Assembly (NCBI GenBank): GCA_008360975.2
Contig: VLJF02000035.1
Coordinates: 1,054,001-1,118,000 of the forward strand
Length of the DNA stretch: 64,000 nt
Direction: 5' to 3'
DNA from: Lichenostomus cassidix
Lineage: Eukaryota > Chordata > Aves > Passeriformes > Meliphagidae
Shown: one piece after another, positions 34,401 to 43,978 of the stretch
How positions within the stretch are numbered: the first letter of the stretch is position 1
Layout: every line of letters begins with the position of its first letter
Position numbers and translations under genes: made by a program
The notes under the pieces: model-generated
What the model was told of the DNA's origin: nothing
Seen by the model: the letters and a program-made list of their open reading frames with translations, nothing else
The model's database searches: none

Positions 34401-35600
34401 CCCCTCACCTTTCCCCTCACCTGTCCCCTCACCCTGTCCCCTCAATGTCCCCTCTGTCCCCACAGAAGGATCCCCACCTGTCCCCTCAATGTCCCCTCTG
34501 TCCCCACAGAAGGATCCCCACCTGTCCCCTCAATGTCCCCTCTGTCCCCACAGAAGGATCCTCACCTGTCCCCTCACCTGTCCCCCATGTCCCCTCTGTC
34601 CCCACAGAAGGATCCCCACCTGTCCCCTCAATGTCCCTCTGTCCCCACAGAAGGATCCTCACCTGTCCCCTCACCTGTCCCCCATGTCCCCTCTGTCCCC
34701 CACAGAAGGATCCCCACCTGTCCCCTCAATGTCCCCTCACCTGTTCCCTCACCCTGTCTATTCACTTGTCCCCTCAATGTCCCCTCACCCTGTCCCTGTC
34801 CCCTCACTGTCCCCTCTGTCCCCACAGAAGGATCCCCACCAGGCTCTCAAGGACCTGGCCAAGGTTTGTCTCCTCACCGACTGCACCCTCCTGGTGGCCT
34901 GGAGGTAACGCCTGTCCCTTTGTCCTCTTTGTCCCCTGCCACCCTCGGTGTCCCCAATGTCCCCAAATGTCCCCAATGTCCCCTCCATGTCCCCCAATGT
35001 CCCCAATGTCCCCGCAGCCCCGAGGAGGCCGGCAGGTACCTGGAGACCTTCAAATCCTACGAGCAGAAACCAGCAGATCTCCTCAAGGAGCGCGTGGAGC
35101 ACGACTTCCTGTCCCGGGTCAGTGTCCCCAAGTGTCCCCAGCTGTCCCCTCCCCCCCAGCGCTGTCCCCTGACCCCCCCTTGTCACCCCCCAGGTGACAG
35201 ACTGCCTGACCAGCGTCAAATCTGTCAACAAAACCGACTCCCTGAGCCTGCTCAGCACCTTCGGGGTGAGTGGACACTTGGGGACATTGTGCCACCCTCG
35301 GGGACTGTCCCCAACCCCACTGTGACCCCCCCGAGCCTGTCACCCTGATGTCACCTCCCTGCAGTCGCTGGCGGCCGTGGTGGGAGCGTCCCGGGAGGAT
35401 CTGTCCCTCTGTCCCGGCGTGGGACCCCAAAAGGTGAGTGACAGTGACACTGGGGACGTTGGGGACAGAGGGGACGTTGGGGACAGAGGGGACATTGGGG
35501 ACAGAGGGGACAAGTGTCATCCTCCTGTCCCTTTGTCCCCAACCAGGCCAAGCGACTCTTCGATGTGCTGCACGAGCCTTTCCTCAAGAGCCCGCCGTGA
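31328..35600 (+). CDS. ERCC1: ERCC1, nine coding exons, complete
   Basis: ERCC1 is the non-catalytic partner of the XPF nuclease, which cuts 5' of lesions in nucleotide-excision and crosslink repair in the nucleus. Coding exons: 31328-31447 (donor uncertain), 31534-31908, 32777-32880, 33515-33608, 34828-34904, 35018-35117, 35194-35265, 35365-35433 and 35547-35600, all phase-compatible, about 354 residues (human 297). The XPA-binding and central domain is intact ([49 protein letters not shown]), as is the C-terminal double helix-hairpin-helix for XPF ([38 protein letters not shown]). The extra length is an Arg/Asp-rich insert in exon 2. POLR1G converges from the other strand, as in human. Confidence 0.96.
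31534..31908 (+). CDS. ERCC1: ERCC1 exon 2 with Arg/Asp-rich insert
   Basis: The acceptor CGACAG opens VAVSLFRAS (human VAKPLFRST); the exon ends [15 protein letters not shown] at CAG before GTGGGT. It is 375 nt, 125 codons, against roughly 70 in human. The surplus is mainly [20 protein letters not shown] and [11 protein letters not shown], made of GGGATCAGAACC-type repeats. A consensus-like GTGAGC after EFVV could mark an alternative donor, but no convincing partner acceptor was seen. Confidence 0.85.
31909..32776. repeat. ERCC1 intron array CTCATATCGCGACATGGGG
   Basis: About fourteen 55-65 base units with CTCATATCGCGACATGGGG and CCCCTATATCGCGACGCTCA. Each unit holds one or two TCGCGA palindromes, so CpG is kept at high density. 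Units near the exons are most diverged. Confidence 0.9.
32777..32880 (+). CDS. ERCC1: ERCC1 exon 3
   Basis: [34 protein letters not shown] plus two bases; acceptor CCCCAG, donor GTGAGT. It contains the XPA-binding core, nearly invariant against human. Confidence 0.95.
32881..33514 (+). repeat. ERCC1 intron array CCCCAGGTGTCCCCAGGTGT
   Basis: Tandem CAGGTGTCCC units start directly at the donor; every unit has CAG|GT, so both a decoy donor and a decoy acceptor. Two short copies of the exon 4 start (CCTCAGGTATCACCA) are embedded. Confidence 0.9.
33515..33608 (+). CDS. ERCC1: ERCC1 exon 4
   Basis: Completes an Arg codon, then [31 protein letters not shown], with donor GTGAGG. Human has an extra SL before RYH; the bird lacks it. 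Short copies of its start (near 33305 and 33373) and of its end (33722-33760, 33902-33942) lie in the flanking introns. Confidence 0.95.
33609..34827 (+). repeat. ERCC1 intron: donor copies, then acceptor copies
   Basis: A GTCACTGTCATTGTCACTGT array includes two copies of the end of exon 4 (CTGCTGCAGGTGGTCGTGGT, about 33722-33760 and 33902-33942). A CCCCTCACCTGTCCCCTCAA array follows, with eight copies of the start of exon 5 (CCACAGAAGGATCCCCACC) at 34208, 34350, 34466, 34510, 34554, 34608, 34651 and 34706. Confidence 0.9.
34828..34904 (+). CDS. ERCC1: ERCC1 exon 5
   Basis: [25 protein letters not shown] plus AG, with donor GTAACG. It is 77 nt. Eight acceptor-preceded copies of its first bases lie upstream. 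Confidence 0.95.
35018..35117 (+). CDS. ERCC1: ERCC1 exon 6
   Basis: Completes Ser, then [33 protein letters not shown]; acceptor CCCGCAG, donor GTCAGT. It is 100 nt. Confidence 0.95.
35194..35265 (+). CDS. ERCC1: ERCC1 exon 7
   Basis: [24 protein letters not shown], 72 nt, phase 0/0, donor GTGAGT; first helix-hairpin-helix of the XPF-binding domain. Confidence 0.95.
35365..35433 (+). CDS. ERCC1: ERCC1 exon 8
   Basis: [23 protein letters not shown], 69 nt, phase 0/0, donor GTGAGT; second hairpin with the CPGxGPQK turn. Confidence 0.95.
35547..35600 (+). CDS. ERCC1: ERCC1 exon 9 and stop
   Basis: [17 protein letters not shown] then TGA (35598-35600). The terminal Phe of EPFLK, important for XPF binding in human, is kept. 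Confidence 0.95.
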   Translation, partial: AKRLFDVLHEPFLKSPP

Positions 35601-36065
35601 GCAAAACACCCCCAAAATTAAAATTAAAATTAAAATTAAAATTAAAATTGTGATTTTTTTATACTAAATGACAATCCTTGGTGACAAAGGTGACACTTGG
35701 CAAAACCACCCCGAAAATTAAAATTTAAAAAAAAAAAAAATTCTGATTTTTTATACTAAATGCCAGTCCTTGGTGACAAAGGTGACACTCAGCAAAACCA
35801 CCCTGAAAATTAAAATTCTGATTTTTTATACTAAATGCCAGTCCTTGGTGACAAAGGTGACACTCGGAAAAACCACCCCAAAAATTAAAATGAAAATAAA
35901 AATAAAAATTTAAAATAAAAATTCTGATTTTTTATACCAAATGACAGTCCTTGGTGACAAAGGTGACACTTGGCAAAACCACCCCGAAAATTAAAATAAA
36001 AATAAAAATAAAAAATTCCATTTTTTATCCTAAATGCCACTCCTTGGTGACAAAGGTGACACTCG
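35601..36065. repeat. ERCC1/POLR1G shared 3' region: five tandem units
   Basis: Five units of about 75-120 bases each contain CCTTGGTGACAAAGGTGACA (35675, 35770, 35843, 35951, 36044), CAAAACCACCCCGAAAATTA and GATTTTTTATACTAAATG. ATTAAA signals for ERCC1 start at 35617 and AATAAA variants occur near 35894 and 35997. The last unit runs into the POLR1G stop. Confidence 0.85.
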
Positions 36066-36068
36066 CTG

Positions 36069-36555
36069 TCACTCCTCCTCCTCTCGCTTCTGCTTCTTCT
36101 TCTTTTTCTTCCTCTTGGCCACCTCGCCCTCCTCGGGGGCCACCAGGGGTGACACTGTCCCCTCCCCGGGCTCTGTCCCCTCCCCGGGCTCTGTCCCCTC
36201 CCCGGGCTCTGTCCCCACGGCTGGCACTGTCCCCAGCGCTGTCCCCGTGTCCCCCGGTGCCACCAGCTGCGCTGTCACCTTCGCCTTCTTCCTCCTCTTC
36301 CTCCTCTCGGGTGACACGGGGACAGCGGGGGGGTGGCCGAAGCTGCGGGTGATGGTCAGTGACCCCCGCAGGGGGGTGGCACAGCCCAGGGACCCCTCGG
36401 GGGGGACAGGGGACAGCAGCAGGGGACAGTCCCCTCCCGCCGGGCCGCCCCGCAGCACGTAGAGCTTTGGGTCACTGTTGTCGCCGTCGTTGTCATTGTC
36501 ACCGCGGGTCTGCAGCTGCTCGAGGCCATCCAGGGGCACGGTGCAGCCCTCCAGG
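36069..36555 (-). CDS. POLR1G: POLR1G last exon
   Basis: Minus strand CTCCCAG then LEGCTVPLDGLEQLQTRGDN, DPKLYVLRGGPAGGDCPLLL, a region with three EPGEGT copies, and a basic tail KRKKKKKKQKREEEE before TGA at 36069. The exon is the end of the convergent pair. Confidence 0.92.
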
Positions 36556-38784
36556 CTGGGAGGGTGGCATTGTCATTGTCACCGCGCGGTGACAGCGTGA
36601 CACCCCGGAATGTGACCCGAGCCCCGCGTTGTCACTGGGAGCCTCACGGTGTCACCCCTGCCCCGATGTCACCCCCGTGTCACTGTCCCCCCTGTTGTCA
36701 TTGTCCCCCCATTGTCACTGTCCCCTCCCCATTGTCCCTGTCCCCCCATTGTCACTGTACCCTCAATGCCCTCGTGCCCCTCCAGGTCCCTGTCCCCCCA
36801 TGTCCCTGTCCCCCCCATGTCACTGTCCCCCCATTGTCACTGTTCCCCCATGTCACTGTCCCCCCATTGTCACTGTTCCCCCCTGTCCCCCATTGTCACT
36901 GTCCCCCAATGCCCCTCAAGGCTCTCCATGTCCCCTGTCCACCCCACTGTCACTGTCCCCCATTGTCACTGTCCCTCATGTCCCTGTCCTGCATGTTGTC
37001 ACTGTCCCCCATGTCATTGTCCCTCTATTGTCACTGTCTCCCATGTCCCTGTCCTCCTACTGTCCGTGTCGCCCCATGCCCGTACCCTCCATTGTCAATG
37101 TCCCCCCATTGTCACTCGCGTCCCCACATTGTTACTGTCCCTTCATGTCCCTGTCCCCATGTCCCTGTCCTCTATTATCACCGCCCCTCTCATTGTCACT
37201 GTCTCTCAGCTGTCCTGTCCCTTCACTATCCCCCATGCCCTGTCCCCTTGTGTCCCTGTGTCCATGTCCCTGTCCCCCATTGTCCCTGTCCCCCCCATTG
37301 TCACTGTCCCCCATGTCCCTGTCCCTACATTGTCACTGTCCCCTCTCATTGTCACTGTTCCCATGTTATTGTCCCCATTGTCAATGTCCCCCAATGCCTC
37401 CGTGCTCCCCCATGTCCCTGTCCCTCTCTACTGTCACTGTCCCCATTGTCACTGGGTCTCGCACACGTTGTCACTGTCCTATGTCATTGTCCCCATTAAG
37501 GCTGTCTCCCCATGTCCTTGTCCCCCATTGCCACTGTCCCCCTAATGCCCTCTATGCTCTCTCATGTCCCTGTCCCCCCATTGTCACTGTCCCCTCATCC
37601 TTGTCGAAAACACGTTGTCACCCCATGTCATTGTCCCCCATTGTCACGTCACCCCCATGTCCCTGTCCCCCACTGTCCTTCGTCCCCCCATTGTCACTGT
37701 CCCTCCCACCCCACCGTCCCCCCATTATCTGTCCCTTCCATTGTCATTATTTATGTGTCTTGTCCTCATCACTATCTCTATGTCCTGTGTCCATGTCCCT
37801 GTCCCTTCCCATTGTCCCTGTCCCCCCCCATTGTCACTGTCCCCCCATGTCTCTGTCCCCCCAACACCCCCATGCCCCCCCAATGCCACCGTGTCCCCCG
37901 TTGTCACCTGCGGGGACAGAAGTCGGCGGGGGCGCGGATCAGCCACAGCTCGCTGCAGGGACCGCCCAGGGTGACACTGCCTGTCACCGCCTGGAACTCG
38001 GGGGGACACTGGAACCGCAGTGGGCCTGGGGACACGCGGGTCACCTCAGGGCCACCCCGGGGCCACCCCAGGGCCACCTCAGGGCCACCTCAGGGTCACC
38101 TCAGGGTCGCCCCCAGAGTCACCCCCACGGTCACTCCAGGGCCACCCCCAGGGCCACCCCCAGGGTCACCCCAGGGTCACCTCAGGGCCACCCCAGGGTC
38201 ACCCCCAGGCCAGTCCTGTCCCCCCCAATGTCCCCTCCGTGTCCCCAATGTCCCCCTGCATCCCCCAGACCCCCCAATGTCCCCCCCATGTCCCCAATGT
38301 CCCCAAAGTCCCCAACAGCCCCAATGTCCCGAATATCCCAAATGTTCCCAATGTCCCCTCCGTCTCCCCAATGTCCCCCCATGTCCTCCCATGTCCCCAA
38401 TGTCCCCCCATGTCCCCAATGATCCCCCCCGTCCCCAATGTCCCCCCCGTGTCCCCCAGACCCCCGATGTCCCCAGACTCCCCATGTCCCCAATGTCCCC
38501 AAAGTCCCCAACATCCCCAGTGTCCCCAATATCCCAAATGTCCAATGTCCCCGCGTGTTCATATCCCCTGTCCCTGGTGTCCCCTGCATCCCGTGTCACC
38601 CTCCATGTCCCCATCTTCCCGCATCCCCGTGTCCCCAATGATCCCCTGTCCCCAATGTCCCTCGTGTCCCCGTGTCCCCCTCGTGTCCCCAATGTCCCCG
38701 TGTCCCCAACATCCCCCAATGTCCCCCAGACCCCCAATGTCCCCCAATGTCCCCCCTGTCCCCCCCATCCCCCTCACCCTCCAT
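36069..38784 (-). CDS. POLR1G: POLR1G (CD3EAP, PAF49), short 203-residue form
   Basis: POLR1G is an RNA polymerase I subunit that dimerises with POLR1E in a TFIIF-like module in the nucleolus. Three exons on the minus strand (38784-38778, 38025-37908, 36555-36069) sum to 612 nt, 203 codons plus TGA. The fold core is conserved: MEGPLRFQCPPEFQAV, TELWLI-like CSELWLIRAPADFCP, CTVPLDGLEQLQ and DPKLYVLRGG. The C-terminus is a short charged tail ending in lysines and EEEE; human has 510 residues with long Lys-rich repeats, so this form is close to the yeast A34.5 size. The start is fixed because a 7-nt first coding exon (ATGGAGG) gives the right phase. Tail-to-tail position with ERCC1 matches human. 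Confidence 0.92.
36560..37905. repeat. POLR1G intron array CCCCCATTGTCACTGTCCCC
   Basis: About 1.35 kb of CCCCCATTGTCACTGTCCCC and CATGTCCCTGTCCCC units, with long open frames (SPHCHCPP-like) that have no codon-level conservation. Confidence 0.88.
37908..38025 (-). CDS. POLR1G: POLR1G exon 2
   Basis: Minus strand CCCCAG then 118 nt encoding PLRFQCPPEFQAVTGSV, GGPCSELWLIRAPADFCP and R, donor GTGACA. It matches the human dimerisation domain (RFSCPPNF, LWLIQAPADF). Confidence 0.92.
38030..38775. repeat. POLR1G first intron arrays
   Basis: CCAGGGTCACCTCAGGGCCA units (38040-38210), then CCCCAATGTCCCCAATGTCC units to 38770. No exon copy was seen. Confidence 0.88.
38778..38784 (-). CDS. POLR1G: POLR1G start exon (7 coding bases)
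   Basis: GGCGGCATGGAGG followed by GTGAGG. Met-Glu and one base of Gly; joins to 38025 in phase 1. Human POLR1G likewise starts Met-Glu. Confidence 0.8.
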
Positions 38785-38799
38785 GCCGCCGCCTCGTGC

Positions 38800-39000
38800 C
38801 CGCCTGGCTCCTCCCCCCGTCCCGCGGCGCACTTGGTACAGTCCGGGGCGGGGCCAGGGGGCGTGGCTATGCAAATAACCCTCCCGGCCGCTTCCTTAAA
38901 TGGGCATGGGCGTGGCCTGGCGGCGGGCGGCATTTAAAGGTACAGCGACCCCGCTCCGGGGGGAACCGGGGGGCAAACCGGGGGGCAACCGGGGGGCAAA
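38800..39000. promoter_or_regulatory. Shared POLR1G/PPP1R13L promoter
   Basis: The unique sequence between the POLR1G start and the PPP1R13L first exon contains a GGGGCGGGGCC box (about 38845), an octamer ATGCAAAT (38869-38876), a CArG-form CCTTAAATGG (38894-38903), GGGCGTGGCC (about 38908) and CATTTAAAGG (about 38931). Divergent genes with one GC-rich unique block imply a bidirectional promoter; which motif serves which gene is not known. Confidence 0.6.
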
Positions 39001-39138
39001 CGGGGGTCGCAGGGGGGTCGGGGGGCTGCGGAGGGGCGGGGCGGAGGTTTTGGGGGGGGGTCCGGGCAGCGGCGGGCTCCCGGCGTGCACCGGGACGGGA
39101 CGGGGCGGGGGCGTGGCGGGGAGGAGCCGGAGCTGCAG
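39000..39138 (+). other. PPP1R13L: PPP1R13L noncoding first exon (probable)
   Basis: A GC-rich segment ending GGAGCCGGAGCTGCAG before GTAGGG at 39139, a good donor, with no coding conservation. It is placed as the 5' UTR exon because the first coding exon (42849) has its own acceptor. The 5' end was not determined. Confidence 0.45.
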
Positions 39139-39139
39139 G

Positions 39140-42100
39140 TAGGGGGTGGGGGAGGAATTTGGGGGGCGCGACCCCACCCCGTGGGAACGGAGACCCCCCC
39201 CGTGGGAACGGAGAGCCCCCCGTGGGGGTTCCGAGCGGTTCCCGCGGGAATTGAGTGCTTCCCGTGGGACCCCCGTGGGACACGGAGCGTTCCCGTGGGA
39301 CCACCCCGAAAGATCCGAGTGGTTCCCGTGGGACCCCCCCGTGGGACCCCCACTGCGACCCCCCCGTGGGACCTCCCCCGGCACCCAAATCCCCCCCGTG
39401 GGACCCCCGGTGGGATCCGCCCATCCCCCCTCCCGTGGGATCTTCCCAACCCCCCCCTCCTCCCCATTCCCGGGACCTTGACCACCCCGTGGGACCCTCG
39501 GACCCTCCCGTGGGACCCCCCCGTGGGACCCGAGACCCCCCCGTGGGATCCGCGACCCCCCCACTTTGATCTCCCCCCTTTTTAGGCTCCTTTCCCAAAA
39601 TCCCCGTGGGATTTCCCCCATTTAGGATCCCTGTGGGATCCGCGACCCCGTGGGATCTGCCCCTCCTCCGTGGGATTTCCCCATTTTCGGATCCTTCCGC
39701 CCCCTCCGAGGATTCATTTCCCGTGGGATCCACGACCCCCCCGGTGGGATTTCCCCCCTTTTTAGGATCCTTTCCCGGCGGGATCTGCTTCCCCCGTGGG
39801 ATCCGCGACCCTCCCAGTGGGATTTTTCCACTTTTTAGGATCCTCTTCCCGTGGGATTTCCCCCCTTTTTAGGATCCTCTCCACGCGGGATCTGCCTCCC
39901 CGTCCGTGGGATTTATTTCCCGTGGGATTCGTGACCCCCCCGGTGGGATTTCCCCCCTTTTTTCGGATCCTTTCCCGGTGGGATTTCCCCCATTTTTAGG
40001 ATCCTCTCCACGCGGGATTTCCACCCTTTTTAGGATCCTTTCCTCGTGGGATTTCTCCATTTTTAGGATCCCTGTGGGATCCGCGACCCCCCCGGTGGGA
40101 TTTCCCTCCTTTTTAGGATCCTTTCCCCGGTGGGATTTCCCCCCTTTTTTCGGATCCTTTCCCCGTGGGATTTCCCCCCTTTTTAGGATCCTCTTCCCGT
40201 GGGATTTTCCCCCTTTTTAGGATCTCTGTGGGATCCGCGACCCCCCCCGGTGGGATTTCCCCCCATTTTCGGCTCCTTCCCGCCCCCCCCCGTGGGATCG
40301 GTCTCCCGTGGGTCCCGCCCCCCCCCCCGTGGGCCTGCCCCCCACCCCCGGTACCCCGGGGCGCAGGGTGGGGCTCCTTCCCTCCTTCCCTCCCTCCCCC
40401 CGCGCCTCCCCCGCGTGACCCAGCGCTCTGGAATTGGGCGGAGAGGCCGCGGGGACGCGACACCGGGACCCACCGGGACCTACCGGGACCCCCCAGGGAC
40501 CCCCCCAGGTACCCACCGGGACCTACCGGGACCCCCAGGGACCCCCCCAGGTACCCACCGGGATCTACCGGGACCCCCAGGGACCCCCCAGGTACCCATC
40601 GGGACCCCATCGGGACCCCCAGCCCCTACCGGGACCCCCCAAGCACCCATCGGGACCCACCGGGACCCCCAGGTACCCATCGGGACCCCACCGGGACCCC
40701 CCAGCACCTACCAGGACCCACCGGGACTGCACCGGGACCCACCCGGGACCTACCGGCACTCACCGGGACCCCCTAGGTACCCATCGGGACCCCCCAGGTA
40801 CCTACTGGGAGCCCCCAGAACCTACCGGGACCCCTCAGGTACCCACTGGGATCCACCGGAACCCTCCCCGGAATCCACCGGGACCCCCTAGGGACCCCCC
40901 AGGTACCTATCGGGACCCCCCAGGTACCCATCGGGACTCCACCGGGATCTATCGGGACCCCCCAAATACCCACCGGGACCCCCAGAACCTACCGGGACCC
41001 CCCAGGTACCCATCGGGACCCCCAGAACCTACCGGGACCCCTCAGGTATCCATTGGGACCCACCGGAACCCTCCCGGAATCCACCGGGACCTATCGGGAC
41101 CACCCCGGAATCCACCGGGAATCACCGGGACCCCCTAGGGACCCCCCAGGTACCCATCGGGACCTCACCGGGACCCCACTGGGACCCACCGGGACCCCCA
41201 GAACCTACCGGGACCCCCCAGGTACCCATCGGGACCCCTCAAGCACTCACCGAGATCCACCGGGACCCCCCAGCACCCACCGGCACCCACCGGGAATCCC
41301 CCGAGACCTATCGGGACCCCCCAGCACTCACCGGGACCCCCCAGGTACCCATCGGGACCACCCGGAACCCCCCGGGACCCCTCAGCACCCACCGGGACCT
41401 ACCGGTACCCACCGGGACCCCCCCGGAATCCCCCGAGACCTACCGGGACCCCCCAGGTACAGACCCCCAAGAGGAACCCACAGCCTGAACCGCTGGGTGG
41501 GATTTGGGGGTCCCGAGGGAGGATTTGGGGTCCTGGGGAAGGATTTGAGGGTCTTGGGGAAGGATTTGGGGTCCCAGGTGGGATTTGGGGCACCCTGGGA
41601 TGCTGGGAAACCTGGCTAGGATTTGGGGGGGCTTGGGATTTGGAGTTAGGGCAGCCCGGGGTGGGATTTGGGGTGCCGAGGAAGGGTTTGGGGTCCCCGA
41701 GGTGAGATTTGGGGTGGTGGGATTTGGCTGCCGACCCCCCCGGTGGGAGCCACCTCACCCCAGACCCCCAAATCTCACCCCAGAGCCCCAAATCCCACCC
41801 CAGACTCCCAAATCTCACCCCAGACCCCCAAATCAACCCCAGATCCCCAAATCCCCCAAATCCTCACCCTATACCCCCAAATCCCACCCTAGACCCTAAA
41901 TCTCACCCCCAAACCCCAAATCCCACCCGAAATCCCACCCCAGACCCCAAAATCCCACCCCACACCCCCAAATCCCCCAAATCTCACCCCCCAGACCCCC
42001 AAATCTCACCCCAGACCCCAAATCTCACCCCTAGACCCCCAAATCCACCCCAGACCCCCAAATCACCCCAGACCCCAAATCCCCAATCTCACCCCACACC

Positions 42101-42530
42101 CCAACCCTACCCCAGCCCACAAATCACCCCAGACCCCAATCCCCTCCCCAGACCCCTTCACCCCAAATCCCACCCCAGACCCCAACCCCCAAAATCCCCC
42201 AGACCCCTAAACCCACCCCCAGACCCCAAACCCACACCCCCAGACCCCCAAATCCACCCCAGACCCCCAGATCCTCCAGACCCCAAATCTCACCCCCAAA
42301 CCCCAAATCCCACCCAGACCCCCAAATCCACACCCCAGACCCCCAAATCTCACTCCCAGACCCCCAAACCCACCCCGACCCCCAATCTCACCTCCAGACC
42401 TAAATCCCACCCCAGACGCCCAAATCCACCCCAAACCCCTTCGGTCCCCCAAATCCCCAAATCCCTCCCCACCGCCCCTCCCGCAGCCCCTTCCCCAAGG
42501 ACACCCCCTCCCCATCCCATCCCACTCCCC
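39140..42530. repeat. PPP1R13L first intron: three repeat blocks
   Basis: Block 1 (39180-40320): CCCGTGGGATTTCCCCCCTT with GGATCC steps. Block 2 (40440-41460): ACCGGGACCCCCCAGGTACC with CCATCGGGACC. Block 3 (41480-42480): GGATTTGGGGTCCC, then CCCCAGACCCCCAAATCTCA. Block edges are sharp. Long Pro/Thr/Gly open frames here are repeat shadows. Confidence 0.88.
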
Positions 42531-42599
42531 CCACGGGCGATCCCACTCAAAACTGGGGGTCCCACCGCCCCCTCCCCCGTTTTTGGGGGGCCCCCGGGC

Positions 42600-42720
42600 T
42601 GGCCCTGCCCCGGGGGGTGGGCGGCGGCTGGATTAATTAGCGCTAATTACTGTTATGATGCTGCTGCTGACGAGCTCCCGGCGGGTCTCAACACGCCTCG
42701 CTCGCGGCGTTCCCAAGGCA
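42600..42720 (+). promoter_or_regulatory. Unique element with 16-bp homeodomain-type palindrome
   Basis: A non-repeat island in the PPP1R13L intron holds the perfect palindrome TAATTAGCGCTAATTA (42634-42649), two inverted TAATTA cores, followed by CTGTTATGATGCTGCTGCTG. It lies about 200 bases before the first coding exon. TAATTA is the classic homeodomain core; the regulatory role is inference. Confidence 0.45.
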
Positions 42721-42857
42721 CGGCGGCGGGGGCGGGGGGCTCCGGGGGGCTCCGGGGGGGCTCCGGGGGGGTCCGCGATGTCCCCAAGGTGTCCCCGAGA
42801 TGTCCCCACCCCCGGCCGTGCCCACCCCCCCCCAAAATGTCCCCCCAGGAGGCGACA

Positions 42858-42912
42858 ATGGCGAGCGAGAGGCTGCGCAGCGCTCAGGACCTGCTGGACC
42901 TCACCTTCCAGT
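42858..42912 (+). CDS. PPP1R13L: PPP1R13L first coding exon
   Basis: The acceptor CCCCCCAG ends at 42848; ATG at 42858 begins [18 protein letters not shown]. The donor is CAGT|GTGAGC, chosen because it gives FQSLAM with the next exon as in human. Confidence 0.9.
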
Positions 42913-43605
42913 GTGAGCTGGGGAGAGGGGGGTCGCGCTTTTTTTGGGGGGCTGCCCGACCCCCCCCCCGAGGGTCCCAGCCGTGCGACCCCCGCCCCAA
43001 CTCGGTGTCGCCCCCCTCCCTCCCCGGCACAGCGCTGGCCATGCAGCACATGGACCTGAAGCAGGTGGAGCTGGACACGGCCGTGGCCAAGGTGGACGAA
43101 CTGTCGCGGCAGCTCGAGTCGCTGTGGACCGACGGGCCGGGACCCCCCAAAGTGCGACCCCCGACCCACCCCCGGGGGGGGTTTTGAGGAGGGGGCGACC
43201 CTCCCTTCACGGGCAGCCCCCTCCTCGGTTTATCCCCCCCTTTCCAGGAGCAGAGCAGCCGCTCGGGCAGGAGGAGCTTCACTCCGGACAGCCTGGAGCT
43301 GGGCGGGGGGCTCGGAGACCCCCTGGGCCGGCCCGGCTCGCCGAGACCCCTCCTCAATTTTTTGGGGGGCGACGAGCGCGCCCCCTCCCCCCGGCCCAAG
43401 GTGCTGGCGGTGCCCAGCTCGGGGGGCGCGGCGGGCAGAGCCCCCTCCCCACGGCCCGGCCCCAGGGGCTATGAGCTGCTCGGGGGGTCGCCGCGGGCGG
43501 GGGAGGGGGCGTTCTTCGGGGAGAGACCCCCAGCGCCGCCCCCCTACGAGGTGCAGGGGCTTTACCCCAGCCTGAGCGGGCCGCCCGCCGCCTGCCGGGC
43601 ACAGG
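42858..43605 (+). CDS. PPP1R13L: PPP1R13L (iASPP), N-terminal exons, truncated by gap
   Basis: iASPP inhibits p53-family and RelA transcription and binds PP1; it works in nucleus and cytoplasm and at desmosomes. Coding exons 42858-42912, 43033-43151 and 43248-43605 join to 177 residues: [50 protein letters not shown] match human iASPP ([20 protein letters not shown]), followed by Pro/Ser-rich sequence with GSPRP, APSPRP and APSPRP motifs typical of the family. The ankyrin repeats and SH3 domain that bind p53 are missing; the last exon ends in phase 1 and the assembly gap begins 373 bases later. The position beside POLR1G matches human. Confidence 0.93.
43033..43151 (+). CDS. PPP1R13L: PPP1R13L second coding exon
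   Basis: CGGCACAG then [39 protein letters not shown]; 119 nt, donor GTGCGA. Heptad-like pattern of a short coiled coil. Confidence 0.92.
43248..43605 (+). CDS. PPP1R13L: PPP1R13L third coding exon
   Basis: TTTCCAG then [20 protein letters not shown] ... APSPRPKVL ... [14 protein letters not shown] ... [17 protein letters not shown]; 358 nt, phase 1 end, donor GTGAGC. PPPY is a possible WW-binding motif. Confidence 0.9.
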
Positions 43606-43978
43606 GTGAGCCACAGAGGGGACACAGGGACAGAGGGGACAGAGAGGGGGGAGAGGGGGGACAGTGGGGGTAGAGAAGGGGGACACAGGGGACAGAGAGG
43701 AGAGAGGGGATAGAGAGGGACAGAGAGAGGAGAGAGAGGGGACAGTGAGGGACACGAAAGGGGAGACATCTTAGGGACAGAGAGGGGACAGTGAGGGACA
43801 GCGAGGGACAGCGGGGGACAGAGAAAGGGAGAGAGAAGGGACAGAGAAGGGACGGGGTGGGGGACAGCCAGGGGACAGCGGGGGGATACTGAGGGGCTAG
43901 CTAGGGGACAGAGAGGGGACACTGAGGGGAGAGAGGGGGGAGAGCAGGGGGACAGCAGGGACAGCGAGGGGACAGAGG
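43606..43978. repeat. PPP1R13L intron array GGGGACAGAGAGGGGACAGT
   Basis: Purine-rich GGGACAGAGAGGGGACA units run into the gap. Confidence 0.88.

Noticed and set aside
33679..35348. Open frames with [15 protein letters not shown] repeats
   Set aside because: These are ERCC1 intronic arrays; the HRRIP motif is a frame-shifted reading of the repeated acceptor plus KDPH exon start.
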